NCBI GenBank assembly: GCA_020861055.1
Contig: JAJBTD010000066.1
Span: forward strand, 8,075-24,207
DNA: 16,133 nt
Source: Clostridiales bacterium
GTDB taxonomy: Bacteria; Bacillota; Clostridia; Oscillospirales; Oscillospiraceae
Direction: 5' to 3'
A model generated the notes under the pieces. The model was given only the letters and a program-made list of their open reading frames with translations, was not told where the DNA came from and did not search any database. The position numbers and the translations under genes were made by a program. Below, in pieces: positions 1-6,544 of this stretch. The first letter of the stretch is position 1. Each line of letters opens with the position of its first letter.

Positions 1-302
1 TCAGTTCACCAGCGGATATAACACCGCCGGCCTGAGCATCACAGTGGCGGCGACGCCTGCCCTCTCCGGCGTGACCGTCTCCGACGGCGGCGTGACGGTG
101 ACGTGGAAGGCCGCCACCGGCGCAGAGAAGTACCGGGTGTACCGCAGGACCTCCGACAGCTCCTGGACAAAGGTGGGCGTGACCACCTCCACCAGCTATA
201 CGGATACCACCGCAAAGGCGGGGACCACCTATTACTATACCGTTCGATGCGTCAATTCTGCAAACAATCAGTTCACCAGCGGATATAACACCACCGGCCT
301 GA
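1..302 (+). repeat. Direct repeat marking the Fn3 module boundary (267-base period)
   Basis: Bases 1-35 and 268-302 are identical at 34 of 35 positions, differing only at the 26th base (G against A). The offset is 267 bases, exactly 89 codons, which is the length of one Fn3 module. This indicates recent in-frame duplication or homogenisation of repeat units in the gene that starts left of the window. Confidence 0.8.
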
Positions 303-319
303 CCGCCGAGGTGAAGTAG
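2..319 (+). CDS. Fn3-repeat protein, C-terminal fragment (5' end outside window)
   Basis: The reading frame is open from the first bases of the window to the TAG at 317-319, so only the last 105 residues of a larger protein are seen. They contain one complete fibronectin type III-like beta-sandwich repeat. Typical Fn3 features are an Ala-Thr-Pro entry, a Val-Thr-Trp strand, Ala-Glu-Lys-Tyr-Arg-Val-Tyr-Arg, and Tyr-Tyr-Tyr-Thr-Val-Arg near the end. The motif QFTSGYNT-x-GL occurs at the start and again 89 codons later, so the protein had at least two tandem repeats. Such repeats usually act as spacers or binding modules in secreted or surface proteins of gut Clostridia. The chain ends directly after the repeat, with no LPXTG-like signal or C-terminal membrane segment. 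Any signal peptide or catalytic domain must lie upstream. A GTG at 44 lies inside the domain and is not a credible start. The family call is good; the function is unknown. Confidence 0.75.
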   Translation, partial: QFTSGYNTAGLSITVAATPALSGVTVSDGGVTVTWKAATGAEKYRVYRRTSDSSWTKVGVTTSTSYTDTTAKAGTTYYYTVRCVNSANNQFTSGYNTTGLTAEVK

Positions 320-326
320 CTGCAAC

Positions 327-364
327 GGCCAGGCCCCCGGAGCGTTCGCTCCGGGGGCCTGGCC
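327..364. terminator. Strong GC-rich hairpin between convergent genes
   Basis: A perfect 17-base-pair stem (327-343 with 348-364) encloses a GTTC loop. It begins 8 bases after the stop of the Fn3 gene and 46 bases after the end of spoIIP, which converges on it. There is no T-run on either side, so it is not a textbook intrinsic terminator. Its position and stability suggest a bidirectional transcription end or an mRNA 3'-end stabiliser. Confidence 0.6.
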
Positions 365-409
365 TGTCAAAGAACGCAGAATTGGCTGTGACGGCAGCGC
401 AGACGGTGT

Positions 410-1579
410 TCAGCCGCGCTCCATGCACTCCAGATATACCTCTCCTGCCGCCTGAGCGAACAGTCTTGCACCCGCCAGGGCTTCCTGGAGGGTGTTGCCG
501 CTGGTGCCCACCTCCACCAGAAGGGAGCCGGCGGTCATGTGCTGATTGAACCGCTGGGAGCGGAGATTGATCGCCCGGGGAAATCCGTCGTCAATGCCCA
601 GCATACGGGCCTGGATATAGGTCGCCAGAGTGAGATTTTCCGCCCAGTTGGGATGGTTCAGCCCACCGTCGTCGGTGCCCACCACCAGCATGACCTGAGC
701 TATTGTCTCTCCGTCCACTGTGTCCGTCACTTTGTAGACTGTGCCGTCAGCGGCGATGAGCGCATCCCGGTGAACGTCCAGAACGATGGAGATGGTGGGA
801 TATTCCTCCAAATAGCTGGCGATCCCCTCTAAAGACCGGGCATAGGAGCCGGTGTAGCTGGGATAGTCATACAGGGTGGTGTCGTGGACGACGGAGAGGC
901 CCATCTCCTCAAAGACAGCCTTCATCTCCTCTCCTACCCGGATCATATTGTAATTTTCATTCGTCGTCCGGGCGGTGTCCGAGGCCACATATTCGTCCCC
1001 GTCAGCGATGGTATAGGCCTCAGTAGCATGGGTGTGCATGATGAGGATCTGCGGCCCCTCCTGGGAGACGGTCAGGGTCAGCTCCCGCGCCAGATAGTCT
1101 GACAGATCTACCTCGATATTGTCCGTGTTGTTGGTCAGCTCCAGCAGAGAGGCGTCCGCCGGGACGATGGGTTCCGTTTCGTCCTCTGCTTCCGCTTCGC
1201 CCTCTTCCTCGAAAGGGGCGTCCAGCAGACCGGAGGTGGGGAGGGCCTCTGTCAACTCCGGCTCTGATTCCGGCTCCTCCGCCTCTGCGGCAGGCTCCTC
1301 GTTTTCTGAATCGGCGGAAGCCGGTTCTGTCGGTGCCTCCGGTGTTGTCTGGGGGAGGGCCTCCAGCACCTCCTGCTCCAGAGATGCGTCCTCTGCACTG
1401 TCGATACCCAGCTCTGCACTGACCGCCTGGGTGAGCAGATCGGAGCCGTGGAAGGCCCGAACCAGGGCCGTTCCCATGTCGGCTGCCGTCCCCGGATGGA
1501 GGGACAGCCACACCGCCCCAGCCGCCGCCCCCAGAGCGGCCAGCCGCCGCAGACGGCGGCCCTGTTTCCTTGGACGCAT
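410..1579 (-). CDS. spoIIP: Stage II sporulation protein P (SpoIIP), peptidoglycan hydrolase
   Basis: SpoIIP is a cell-wall amidase and endopeptidase. It works with SpoIID and SpoIIM to dissolve septal peptidoglycan and drive engulfment of the forespore. The 389-residue product has a basic N-terminus, one membrane segment at about residues 11-29, and a long Glu/Ala/Pro-rich acidic linker at about 62-140. The SpoIIP catalytic domain follows, with ILIMHTHATEAY (179-190), NMIRVGEEM (211-219), VLDVHRDA (267-274), NLRSQRFNQH (338-347) and LLVEVGTSGNT (353-363). The histidines at 182, 184, 270 and 347 and Glu187 are the likely metal-binding or catalytic set. I chose the ATG at 1579 because AGGAGG lies 8 bases upstream; a GTG 48 bases earlier lacks such a site. 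The gene stands alone and converges on the Fn3 gene, with no gpr protease gene beside it. A CATAGACT element on the minus strand (1647-1640) resembles a sigma-E -10 box, but the -35 match is poor. Confidence 0.93.
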   Translation of the reverse strand: MRPRKQGRRLRRLAALGAAAGAVWLSLHPGTAADMGTALVRAFHGSDLLTQAVSAELGIDSAEDASLEQEVLEALPQTTPEAPTEPASADSENEEPAAEAEEPESEPELTEALPTSGLLDAPFEEEGEAEAEDETEPIVPADASLLELTNNTDNIEVDLSDYLARELTLTVSQEGPQILIMHTHATEAYTIADGDEYVASDTARTTNENYNMIRVGEEMKAVFEEMGLSVVHDTTLYDYPSYTGSYARSLEGIASYLEEYPTISIVLDVHRDALIAADGTVYKVTDTVDGETIAQVMLVVGTDDGGLNHPNWAENLTLATYIQARMLGIDDGFPRAINLRSQRFNQHMTAGSLLVEVGTSGNTLQEALAGARLFAQAAGEVYLECMERG

Positions 1580-1780
1580 TAGACTCGCCTCCTCTCCGCC
1601 GTGGCTCGTCCGGAATCCCTGTGCCACGCAGGCGGTATCAGTCTATGCAGGAGGGGCGGACTTAGAACATCAAAAGCCGGAACGGGGGAAGCTGTCTGTA
1701 ACCCGAAAATGCGCCGGGTCTTGCAGCATTTCCCGGCTCTGGCGCGTATCAATAGCAGTAATAAAAGGAGGTCCACAGCC

Positions 1781-2443
1781 ATGAGACGAATCAGTTCTAT
1801 TCTGTTGGCCCTGGCCATGCTGTCCGCCCTTGTGACCGGATGCGCGGAGGAGAACGTCACTGACTATGCGTCGGAAACCGACGGAGAAGCTGCCAGCACA
1901 GTGGAGGAAGCAACCGGGACAGAAACAGAGCCAGAGGCGGAAACGCCCACCGGCGAGATGCCGGAGGAATCCACAGATGGCGACGACGAGACTGCCACAG
2001 AGACCGATGTGACTGCCCAGGTGGAGGAGCTGCTGTCACAGGCGGACTTCCGGGTGGAGGAGACGGCTCTGGGGGTTGAGGATGCCATGTACCGGGCGGA
2101 CTGGGTGGACGAGCTCACGGTCTATCCCTCGCCGGAGGAGGACGACCCGGAGGGGGATGACGCCGGGACAAGCGACAGCCTGGGCACCGTGCAAATTTTC
2201 CACTACGCCGACAGCCAGCGGGCGGCGGAGGTGGCCGGAGACTTTGACACTGCCGACCCCTCCCTGTTCAGCATGGAAACAGAGGAGGACGGGGAGGCTG
2301 TCGCCATGGTCGTGGACTTTGTGGCCCCCATCCGGCTCTACCTGGCGGAGGACTGCATTGTGCTCTACTGCGGCGACAGCCAGGGGGTGACGGATACCCT
2401 GGACGGCGGACTGGGCGCGCCCTTCGCCCCGGCAGATGAATAA
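1781..2443 (+). CDS. Small acidic lipoprotein of unknown function
   Basis: This 220-residue protein has a lipoprotein signal: MRR, a hydrophobic run, then the lipobox LVTGC with Cys21 as the lipidation site. It should be anchored to the outer face of the membrane. Residues about 22-75 are a low-complexity Glu/Thr/Ala/Asp-rich spacer. The rest (about 78-220) looks like a small folded domain with VEELLSQADF, a GTVQIFHYADSQRAAEVA segment and IVLYCGDSQG near the end. That layout recalls the small DUF4358-type lipoproteins of Clostridia, but I cannot confirm the family. The ATG at 1781 is supported by AAGGAGG about 10 bases upstream. It is transcribed divergently from spoIIP across a 201-base gap and is followed by the argG control region. 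Nothing ties it to arginine metabolism. Confidence 0.8.
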   Translation: MRRISSILLALAMLSALVTGCAEENVTDYASETDGEAASTVEEATGTETEPEAETPTGEMPEESTDGDDETATETDVTAQVEELLSQADFRVEETALGVEDAMYRADWVDELTVYPSPEEDDPEGDDAGTSDSLGTVQIFHYADSQRAAEVAGDFDTADPSLFSMETEEDGEAVAMVVDFVAPIRLYLAEDCIVLYCGDSQGVTDTLDGGLGAPFAPADE

Positions 2444-2450
2444 AAAGACG

Positions 2451-2534
2451 AATATGCAGCTCAATAATGAATATTCGGCTGCATATTTGGAATAGTATAC
2501 AAAATAACCGGGAAAGAAACGAAAAAATATGCAG
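2451..2534. promoter_or_regulatory. Three AATATGCAG motifs upstream of argG, candidate ArgR sites
   Basis: AATATGCAGC (2451-2460) and its exact reverse complement (2478-2487) form a perfect 10-base inverted repeat with a 17-base gap. The gap itself contains GAATATTC and can extend the stem. A third copy, AATATGCAG, lies at 2526-2534. The stretch ending in the third copy (2520-2533) fits the ARG-box pattern TGNAT-W4-ATNCA at 10 of 12 specified positions, and it lies just upstream of the predicted argG -35 box. The other two copies fit only one half of an ARG box. Repression of the cluster by ArgR at this site is an inference, since no argR gene is in the window. With no T-run after it, the inverted repeat is unlikely to be a plain terminator. 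Confidence 0.45.
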
Positions 2535-2542
2535 AATGGGGC

Positions 2543-2571
2543 TTGCAATCCGGGGCGGCGGGTGGTAGTAT
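2543..2571 (+). promoter_or_regulatory. Promoter of the arginine cluster
   Basis: TTGCAA (2543-2548) is followed by a 17-base spacer and TAGTAT (2566-2571), with an extended -10 TG at 2563-2564. Transcription would begin near 2578, giving a leader of about 50 bases before argG. A TATAAA at 2569-2574 is an alternative -10, but its spacing would be 20. Confidence 0.6.
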
Positions 2572-2590
2572 AAAGTTCGAAAGAAATACA

Positions 2591-2606
2591 GGGCGGTCTG
2601 CCGCCC
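2591..2606 (+). promoter_or_regulatory. Short hairpin in the argG leader
   Basis: GGGCGG, a TCTG loop and CCGCCC make a compact 6-base-pair GC stem that ends 5 bases before the argG ribosome site (AGGAGG, 2612-2617). It may protect the 5' end of the message or influence ribosome access; its role is not shown. Confidence 0.4.
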
Positions 2607-2626
2607 GTTGCAGGAGGCAATCTACC

Positions 2627-3844
2627 ATGAGCAGTGTGAAGAAAATCGTGCTGGCCTATTCCGGCGGCCTGGATACATCCATCATCATCCCCTGGCTGAA
2701 GGAGAACTACGACGACCCGGAGATCATCGCCGTGGCTGGCAACGTGGGCCAGGCGGACGAGCTGGAGGACCTGGAGGAAAAGGCCCTCAAGACCGGTGCC
2801 TCCAAGCTCATCGTGGCCGACCTGGTGGACGAGATGGTGGACGACGTGATCATCCCCTCCATGAAGGCCGGGGCCAAGTATGAGACCTATCTTCTGGGCA
2901 CCGCCTTTGCCCGCCCCGTCATTGCCAAGAGCCTGTGCGAGATTGCCCTGGCCGAGGGCGCAGACGCCATCTGCCACGGCTGCACCGGCAAGGGCAACGA
3001 CCAGGTGCGGTTTGAGCTGACCATCAAGCACTTCGCCCCCGGCATGAAGATCATCGCCCCCTGGCGGGAGTGGGACATCAAGAGCCGTGACGAGGAGATC
3101 GACTTCGCGGAGGCCCACCACGTCCCTCTGAAGATCACTCGCGAGACCAACTACTCCAAGGACAAGAACCTGTGGCATCTGTCCCACGAGGGCCTGGACC
3201 TGGAGGACCCCGCCAACGAGCCGAACTACGACAAGCCGGGCTTCCTGGAGATGGGCGTCTCTCCCACCCAGGCGCCGGACGTGCCCACCTATGTCACCCT
3301 GACCTTTGACAAGGGCGTGCCTGTGGCCATCAATGGGGAGCAGAAGAAGGCCAGCGACATCATCGCCGACCTGAACGTCTACGGCGGTCAGAACGGCATC
3401 GGCATCATCGACATCGTGGAGAACCGTCTGGTGGGCATGAAGGACCGTGGCGTCTACGAGACGCCGGGCGGCACCATTCTCTACAAGGCCCACGAGCTGC
3501 TGGAGATGATCTGCGTGGACAAGGACACCCTCCACGAGAAGGAGAAGCTGGCGGTGGACTTTGCCGACCTGGTGTACAACGGCAAGTGGTATTCTCCCCT
3601 GCGGGAGGCCCTCTCCGCCTTTGTGGACAAGACCCAGGAGTACGTCACCGGTACCGTGCGGGTGAAGCTGTACAAGGGCAACATCATCCCCGCCGGGATG
3701 ACCTCTCCCTACAGCCTGTATTCCGAGAACCTGGCCACCTTTGACGAGTCCGACTATAACCAGAAGGACGCCGAGGGCTTTATCAACCTGTGGGGCCTGC
3801 CCACCAAGGTCCAGGCGCTGCGGGCACAGGGCAAATTGCAGTAA
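2627..3844 (+). CDS. argG: Argininosuccinate synthase
   Basis: ArgG joins citrulline and aspartate using ATP to give argininosuccinate, the second-last step of arginine synthesis, in the cytoplasm. The 405-residue length is normal. The N-terminal PP-loop for ATP is AYSGGLDTS at residues 10-18. The conserved HGCTGKGNDQ lies at 117-126, and ETNYSKDKNLW and the C-terminal Tyr-rich multimerisation region are also recognisable. The ATG at 2627 is preceded by AGGAGG with 9 bases of spacing, and the conserved VKKIVLAYSGG start follows at once. An in-frame start 28 codons upstream lies within the promoter and leader and has no ribosome site. The gene follows its own promoter and candidate ArgR sites. 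A 320-base structured gap separates it from argH, so argG may be expressed at a different level from the genes behind it. Confidence 0.97.
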   Translation: MSSVKKIVLAYSGGLDTSIIIPWLKENYDDPEIIAVAGNVGQADELEDLEEKALKTGASKLIVADLVDEMVDDVIIPSMKAGAKYETYLLGTAFARPVIAKSLCEIALAEGADAICHGCTGKGNDQVRFELTIKHFAPGMKIIAPWREWDIKSRDEEIDFAEAHHVPLKITRETNYSKDKNLWHLSHEGLDLEDPANEPNYDKPGFLEMGVSPTQAPDVPTYVTLTFDKGVPVAINGEQKKASDIIADLNVYGGQNGIGIIDIVENRLVGMKDRGVYETPGGTILYKAHELLEMICVDKDTLHEKEKLAVDFADLVYNGKWYSPLREALSAFVDKTQEYVTGTVRVKLYKGNIIPAGMTSPYSLYSENLATFDESDYNQKDAEGFINLWGLPTKVQALRAQGKLQ

Positions 3845-3909
3845 ACGGCAGACCATACCTGCCAAAACAGGCTTAAATAATAAAAGCAGAACTAAAAGTT
3901 ACGGAAGCC

Positions 3910-3987
3910 CTCCGCAGGAGTTTTGTTGCGAAGCAACAAAATAAAATGCAACTGTGCTTTTAGCCGGGCGTGTACCGGCAAAAGCAC
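3910..3987. repeat. Hairpin-rich AT-leaning segment after argG
   Basis: Three stem-loops follow one another. CTCC-GCA-GGAG is at 3910-3920. TTTTGTTGC-GAA-GCAACAAAA is at 3921-3941. GTGCTTTT(a)GCCGG pairs with CCGGCAAAAGCAC at 3954-3987, a 13-base-pair stem with one bulged A and a 7-base loop. Base composition differs visibly from the neighbouring genes and no reading frame here has a ribosome site. The pattern looks like a small dispersed intergenic repeat or a structured RNA spacer. Only one copy is in the window, so dispersal is not shown. Confidence 0.5.
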
Positions 3988-4019
3988 TCAGGGAGGCGAC
4001 GACTGTGCGAGCGAAGCGA

Positions 4020-4145
4020 GTGCGGCGAGGAGCCGCACATCGAACCAAATGCTTGTATTTGGTTCGAAACAAATACATGGGGGATGGGAGACTGTCCCCC
4101 TGTATTCTGTTTTATCCGTTTCTCTGCGCCGGACCGAGGGCGCAG
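4020..4145 (+). promoter_or_regulatory. Overlapping alternative hairpins upstream of argH, possible attenuator
   Basis: GTGCGGC pairs with GCCGCAC (4020-4038). Next, CGAACCAAAT (4041-4050) pairs perfectly with ATTTGGTTCG (4057-4066). TGTATTTG (4054-4061), which overlaps that partner, can instead pair perfectly with CAAATACA (4070-4077). Bases 4072-4084, overlapping the latter, pair with 4095-4106 (AATACA-t-GGGGGA with TCCCCCTGTATT), and CTGTTTT follows. A final stem, CTGCGCC with GGCGCAG (4124-4130 with 4139-4145), ends 5 bases before the argH ribosome site. The three middle helices exclude their neighbours in turn, as in attenuators. No ligand domain, T-box core motif or leader peptide is evident. 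A repeat element is the main alternative reading. Confidence 0.4.
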
Positions 4146-4164
4146 GACGAGGAGGAAGATACAC

Positions 4165-5550
4165 ATGAAATTATGGGGCGGCCGCTTTGACAAGGAGACC
4201 GATGCTCTGGTCAACGACTTCAACTCCTCCATCCGGTTCGACGCCCGGATGTACCGGGAGGATATCGAGGGCTCCATCGCCCACGCCACCATGCTGGGAG
4301 AGCAGGGCATTATCAGCAAAGAGGAGTCTGAACAGCTGGTGACCGGCCTGCGGGAGCTGCTAGCGGACATCCAGGCAGGGAAGGTGGAGTTCTCCGAGGA
4401 CAACGAGGACATCCACATGAACGTGGAGACCCTGCTGACTCAGCGGCTGGGGGCCACAGGAAAGCGCCTGCACACCGGCCGGAGCCGGAACGACCAGGTG
4501 GCGGTGGACTTCCGGATGTACGTCCGGGGGGAGATCCCGAAGATCGTAGAGATGCTGCTGGAGCTGGAGCGGGTGCTGGTGCGTCAGGCGGAGGCCAACG
4601 TGGACACCATCATGCCCGGCTACACCCATCTCCAGCGGGCCCAGCCCGTCACCTTCGGACACTACATGATGGCCTACGCCAATATGTTCCGCCGGGACAT
4701 CACACGCTTTGAGGACTGCCTGGAGCGGATGGACGAGTGCCCCTTGGGGGCCGGGGCGCTGGCAGGCTCCACCCATCCCCTTGACCGGCAGCGGACGGCG
4801 GAGCTGCTGGGCTTTGCCCGGCCCACGGACAACTCCCTGGACTCCGTCTCCGACCGGGACTTCGCCATCGAGTTTCTCTCCGCCTGCTCCATCCTCATGA
4901 TGCACCTGTCCCGGTTCTCCGAGGAGATCATCCTCTGGTGCTCCTGGGAGTTCAAGTTCATCGACCTGGACGACGCCTATTCCACCGGCTCCTCCATCAT
5001 GCCCCAGAAGAAAAACCCGGATGTGGCCGAGCTGGTTCGGGGCAAGACGGGCCGGGTGTACGGCAGCCTCATCACGCTGCTCACAGTGATGAAGGGCATC
5101 CCCCTGGCCTACAACAAGGATATGCAGGAGGACAAGGAGTGCGTCTTCGACGCCATCGACACGGTGGAGCTGTGCGTCCCCGTGTTCTCCGCCATGCTGG
5201 ACACCATGACCGTCCGGCCGGAGAATATGGCAAACGCCGCCGCCGGTGGCTTTATCAACGCCACCGACTGCGCCGACTATCTGGCAAAGAAGGGGGTCCC
5301 CTTCCGGGACGCCTATACCTTGGTGGGCCGTTTGGTGAACCACTGCATCGCCACCGGACAGACGCTGGACAGCCTGCCCCTGGAGGAGTACCAGGCACTC
5401 TCCCCCGCCTTTGGGGAGGACGTGTACCAGGCCCTGAGCCTGAATACCTGTGTGAGCCAGCGCAAGACGGTGGGCGGCCCCGCCCATGACGAGGTGCTGC
5501 GGCAAATCGCCCGGATTCGGGCCTTTGTAGAGGAGCGGAGCGGGCAATGA
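4165..5550 (+). CDS. argH: Argininosuccinate lyase
   Basis: ArgH cleaves argininosuccinate to arginine and fumarate, the last step of the pathway. The 461-residue protein has the normal length and opens with the typical KLWGGRF. Family motifs are HTGRSRNDQ (103-111), PGYTHLQRAQP with His155, and the fumarase/lyase signature GSSIMPQKKN at 275-284, whose flexible serine loop carries the catalytic serine. The start at 4165 has GAGGAGGA about 8 bases upstream and the conserved N-terminus directly after it. The frame stays open another 65 codons upstream through the hairpin region, but that part has no conserved content. The stop codon overlaps the argC start in ATGA, so argH and argC are translationally coupled. 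Confidence 0.97.
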   Translation: MKLWGGRFDKETDALVNDFNSSIRFDARMYREDIEGSIAHATMLGEQGIISKEESEQLVTGLRELLADIQAGKVEFSEDNEDIHMNVETLLTQRLGATGKRLHTGRSRNDQVAVDFRMYVRGEIPKIVEMLLELERVLVRQAEANVDTIMPGYTHLQRAQPVTFGHYMMAYANMFRRDITRFEDCLERMDECPLGAGALAGSTHPLDRQRTAELLGFARPTDNSLDSVSDRDFAIEFLSACSILMMHLSRFSEEIILWCSWEFKFIDLDDAYSTGSSIMPQKKNPDVAELVRGKTGRVYGSLITLLTVMKGIPLAYNKDMQEDKECVFDAIDTVELCVPVFSAMLDTMTVRPENMANAAAGGFINATDCADYLAKKGVPFRDAYTLVGRLVNHCIATGQTLDSLPLEEYQALSPAFGEDVYQALSLNTCVSQRKTVGGPAHDEVLRQIARIRAFVEERSGQ

Positions 5551-6494
5551 GCAAACCGAAAATCTATATCGACGGTCAGGCGGGCACCACCGGCCTGCAG
5601 ATCATGGACCGGCTGACCCGCCGGGACGACGTGGAGCTGTTGCGGATTGACGACGACAAGCGGCACGACAATGCCGAGCGGGCCAAACTGATGAATGCCA
5701 CTGACCTGGTGTTCCTCTGTCTCCCGGACGCTGCCGCTGTGGAGGCGGTGACGCTGGTGACGAACCCAGACACCCGCATCATCGATGCCTCCACCGCCCA
5801 CCGGACGAACCCAGCCTGGGTCTACGGCTTTCCGGAGCTGTCCCCTCAGCGGCGGGCGGCCATTCAGTCCGCCAAGCGGGTGGCCAACCCCGGCTGCCAC
5901 GCCTCCGGGCTGATTGCCTCCGTCTACCCTCTGGTGCAGGCGGGCATCGTGCCCCCGGACTATCCCCTGACCTGCTACTCCCTCACCGGCTACTCCGGCG
6001 GAGGCAAGAAGATGATCGCGGAGTATGAGGACGAGGGGCGGAGCGGGCTGCTCTCCTCCGACCGGGTCTACGGCACCAATCTGAAGCACAAGCACCTGCC
6101 GGAGATGCAGGCGGTGTGCGGTCTGACCCGGAAACCGGTGTTTTCTCCCGTGGTGGGGGATTTCCCCCAGGGGATGGCCACCACCATCCTGCTCCACAAC
6201 GACCTGCTGACCGGACAGCCCACCGCCCAAGACATCTGGACGACGCTGGCGGCGCACTACGGCCGCTGCCCCGGCCATCCCATGGTCCGGGTGGCCCCCT
6301 TCAACGGGGAGGGAAAGCCCATCTTTGCCGGGACCTTGGCGGGGACCGACGGGATGGAGCTGATCGTCAGCGGCGGCGCAGAGCAGACTATCGTCACCGC
6401 CTTGTTCGACAATCTGGGCAAGGGAGCCTCCGGCGCTGCGGTGCAGAATATGAATTTAATGCTGGGATTTGACGAGAACGCCGGTCTGGTGTAA
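5547..6494 (+). CDS. argC: N-acetyl-gamma-glutamyl-phosphate reductase, short (uncommon) type
   Basis: ArgC reduces N-acetylglutamyl phosphate to the semialdehyde with NADPH, the third step of the pathway. At 315 residues it is about 30 shorter than the common ArgC. It begins with KIYIDGQAGTTGLQI, the nucleotide-binding start of the uncommon ArgC form first known from proteobacteria. The catalytic cysteine is Cys117 in NPGCHASG. Other matches are DLVFLCLPDAAA, IIDASTAHRT, TGYSGGGKKMI and the HKHLPEM histidine region. The ATG overlaps the argH stop by 4 bases (ATGA), and AGGAG lies 11 bases upstream inside argH. The enzyme call is secure from sequence and context; the subtype rests on length and the N-terminal motif. 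Confidence 0.95.
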   Translation: MSKPKIYIDGQAGTTGLQIMDRLTRRDDVELLRIDDDKRHDNAERAKLMNATDLVFLCLPDAAAVEAVTLVTNPDTRIIDASTAHRTNPAWVYGFPELSPQRRAAIQSAKRVANPGCHASGLIASVYPLVQAGIVPPDYPLTCYSLTGYSGGGKKMIAEYEDEGRSGLLSSDRVYGTNLKHKHLPEMQAVCGLTRKPVFSPVVGDFPQGMATTILLHNDLLTGQPTAQDIWTTLAAHYGRCPGHPMVRVAPFNGEGKPIFAGTLAGTDGMELIVSGGAEQTIVTALFDNLGKGASGAAVQNMNLMLGFDENAGLV

Positions 6495-6544
6495 GATGGT
6501 GTCACCCGGCTTTGAGGGAAAAGAAAAAAGGGAAGTGACTCCAG

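Noticed and set aside
1632..1665. A sigma-E promoter for spoIIP on the minus strand
   Set aside because: CATAGACT matches the -10 consensus at 7 of 8 positions, but the expected -35 region (around GTTCTAA) is poor. It is mentioned with the gene rather than listed as a feature.
2036..3865. A 609-codon open frame on the minus strand opposite argG
   Set aside because: It spans argG, its promoter and part of the lipoprotein gene, has no ribosome site or recognisable domain, and is explained by codon bias of the plus-strand genes.
4020..4164. T-box or known amino-acid riboswitch before argH
   Set aside because: The conserved T-box antiterminator sequence is absent and I recognise no aptamer core, so only a generic structured region is claimed.
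3923..4190. Short open frames in the argG-argH gap as possible leader peptides
   Set aside because: None has a convincing ribosome site, none shows an arginine-codon run of the kind expected for an arginine attenuator, and they run through hairpin sequence into argH in the wrong frame or without conservation.
4360..5547. A 395-codon open frame on the minus strand opposite argH
   Set aside because: Low-information translation with no motif; argH on the plus strand is unambiguous.
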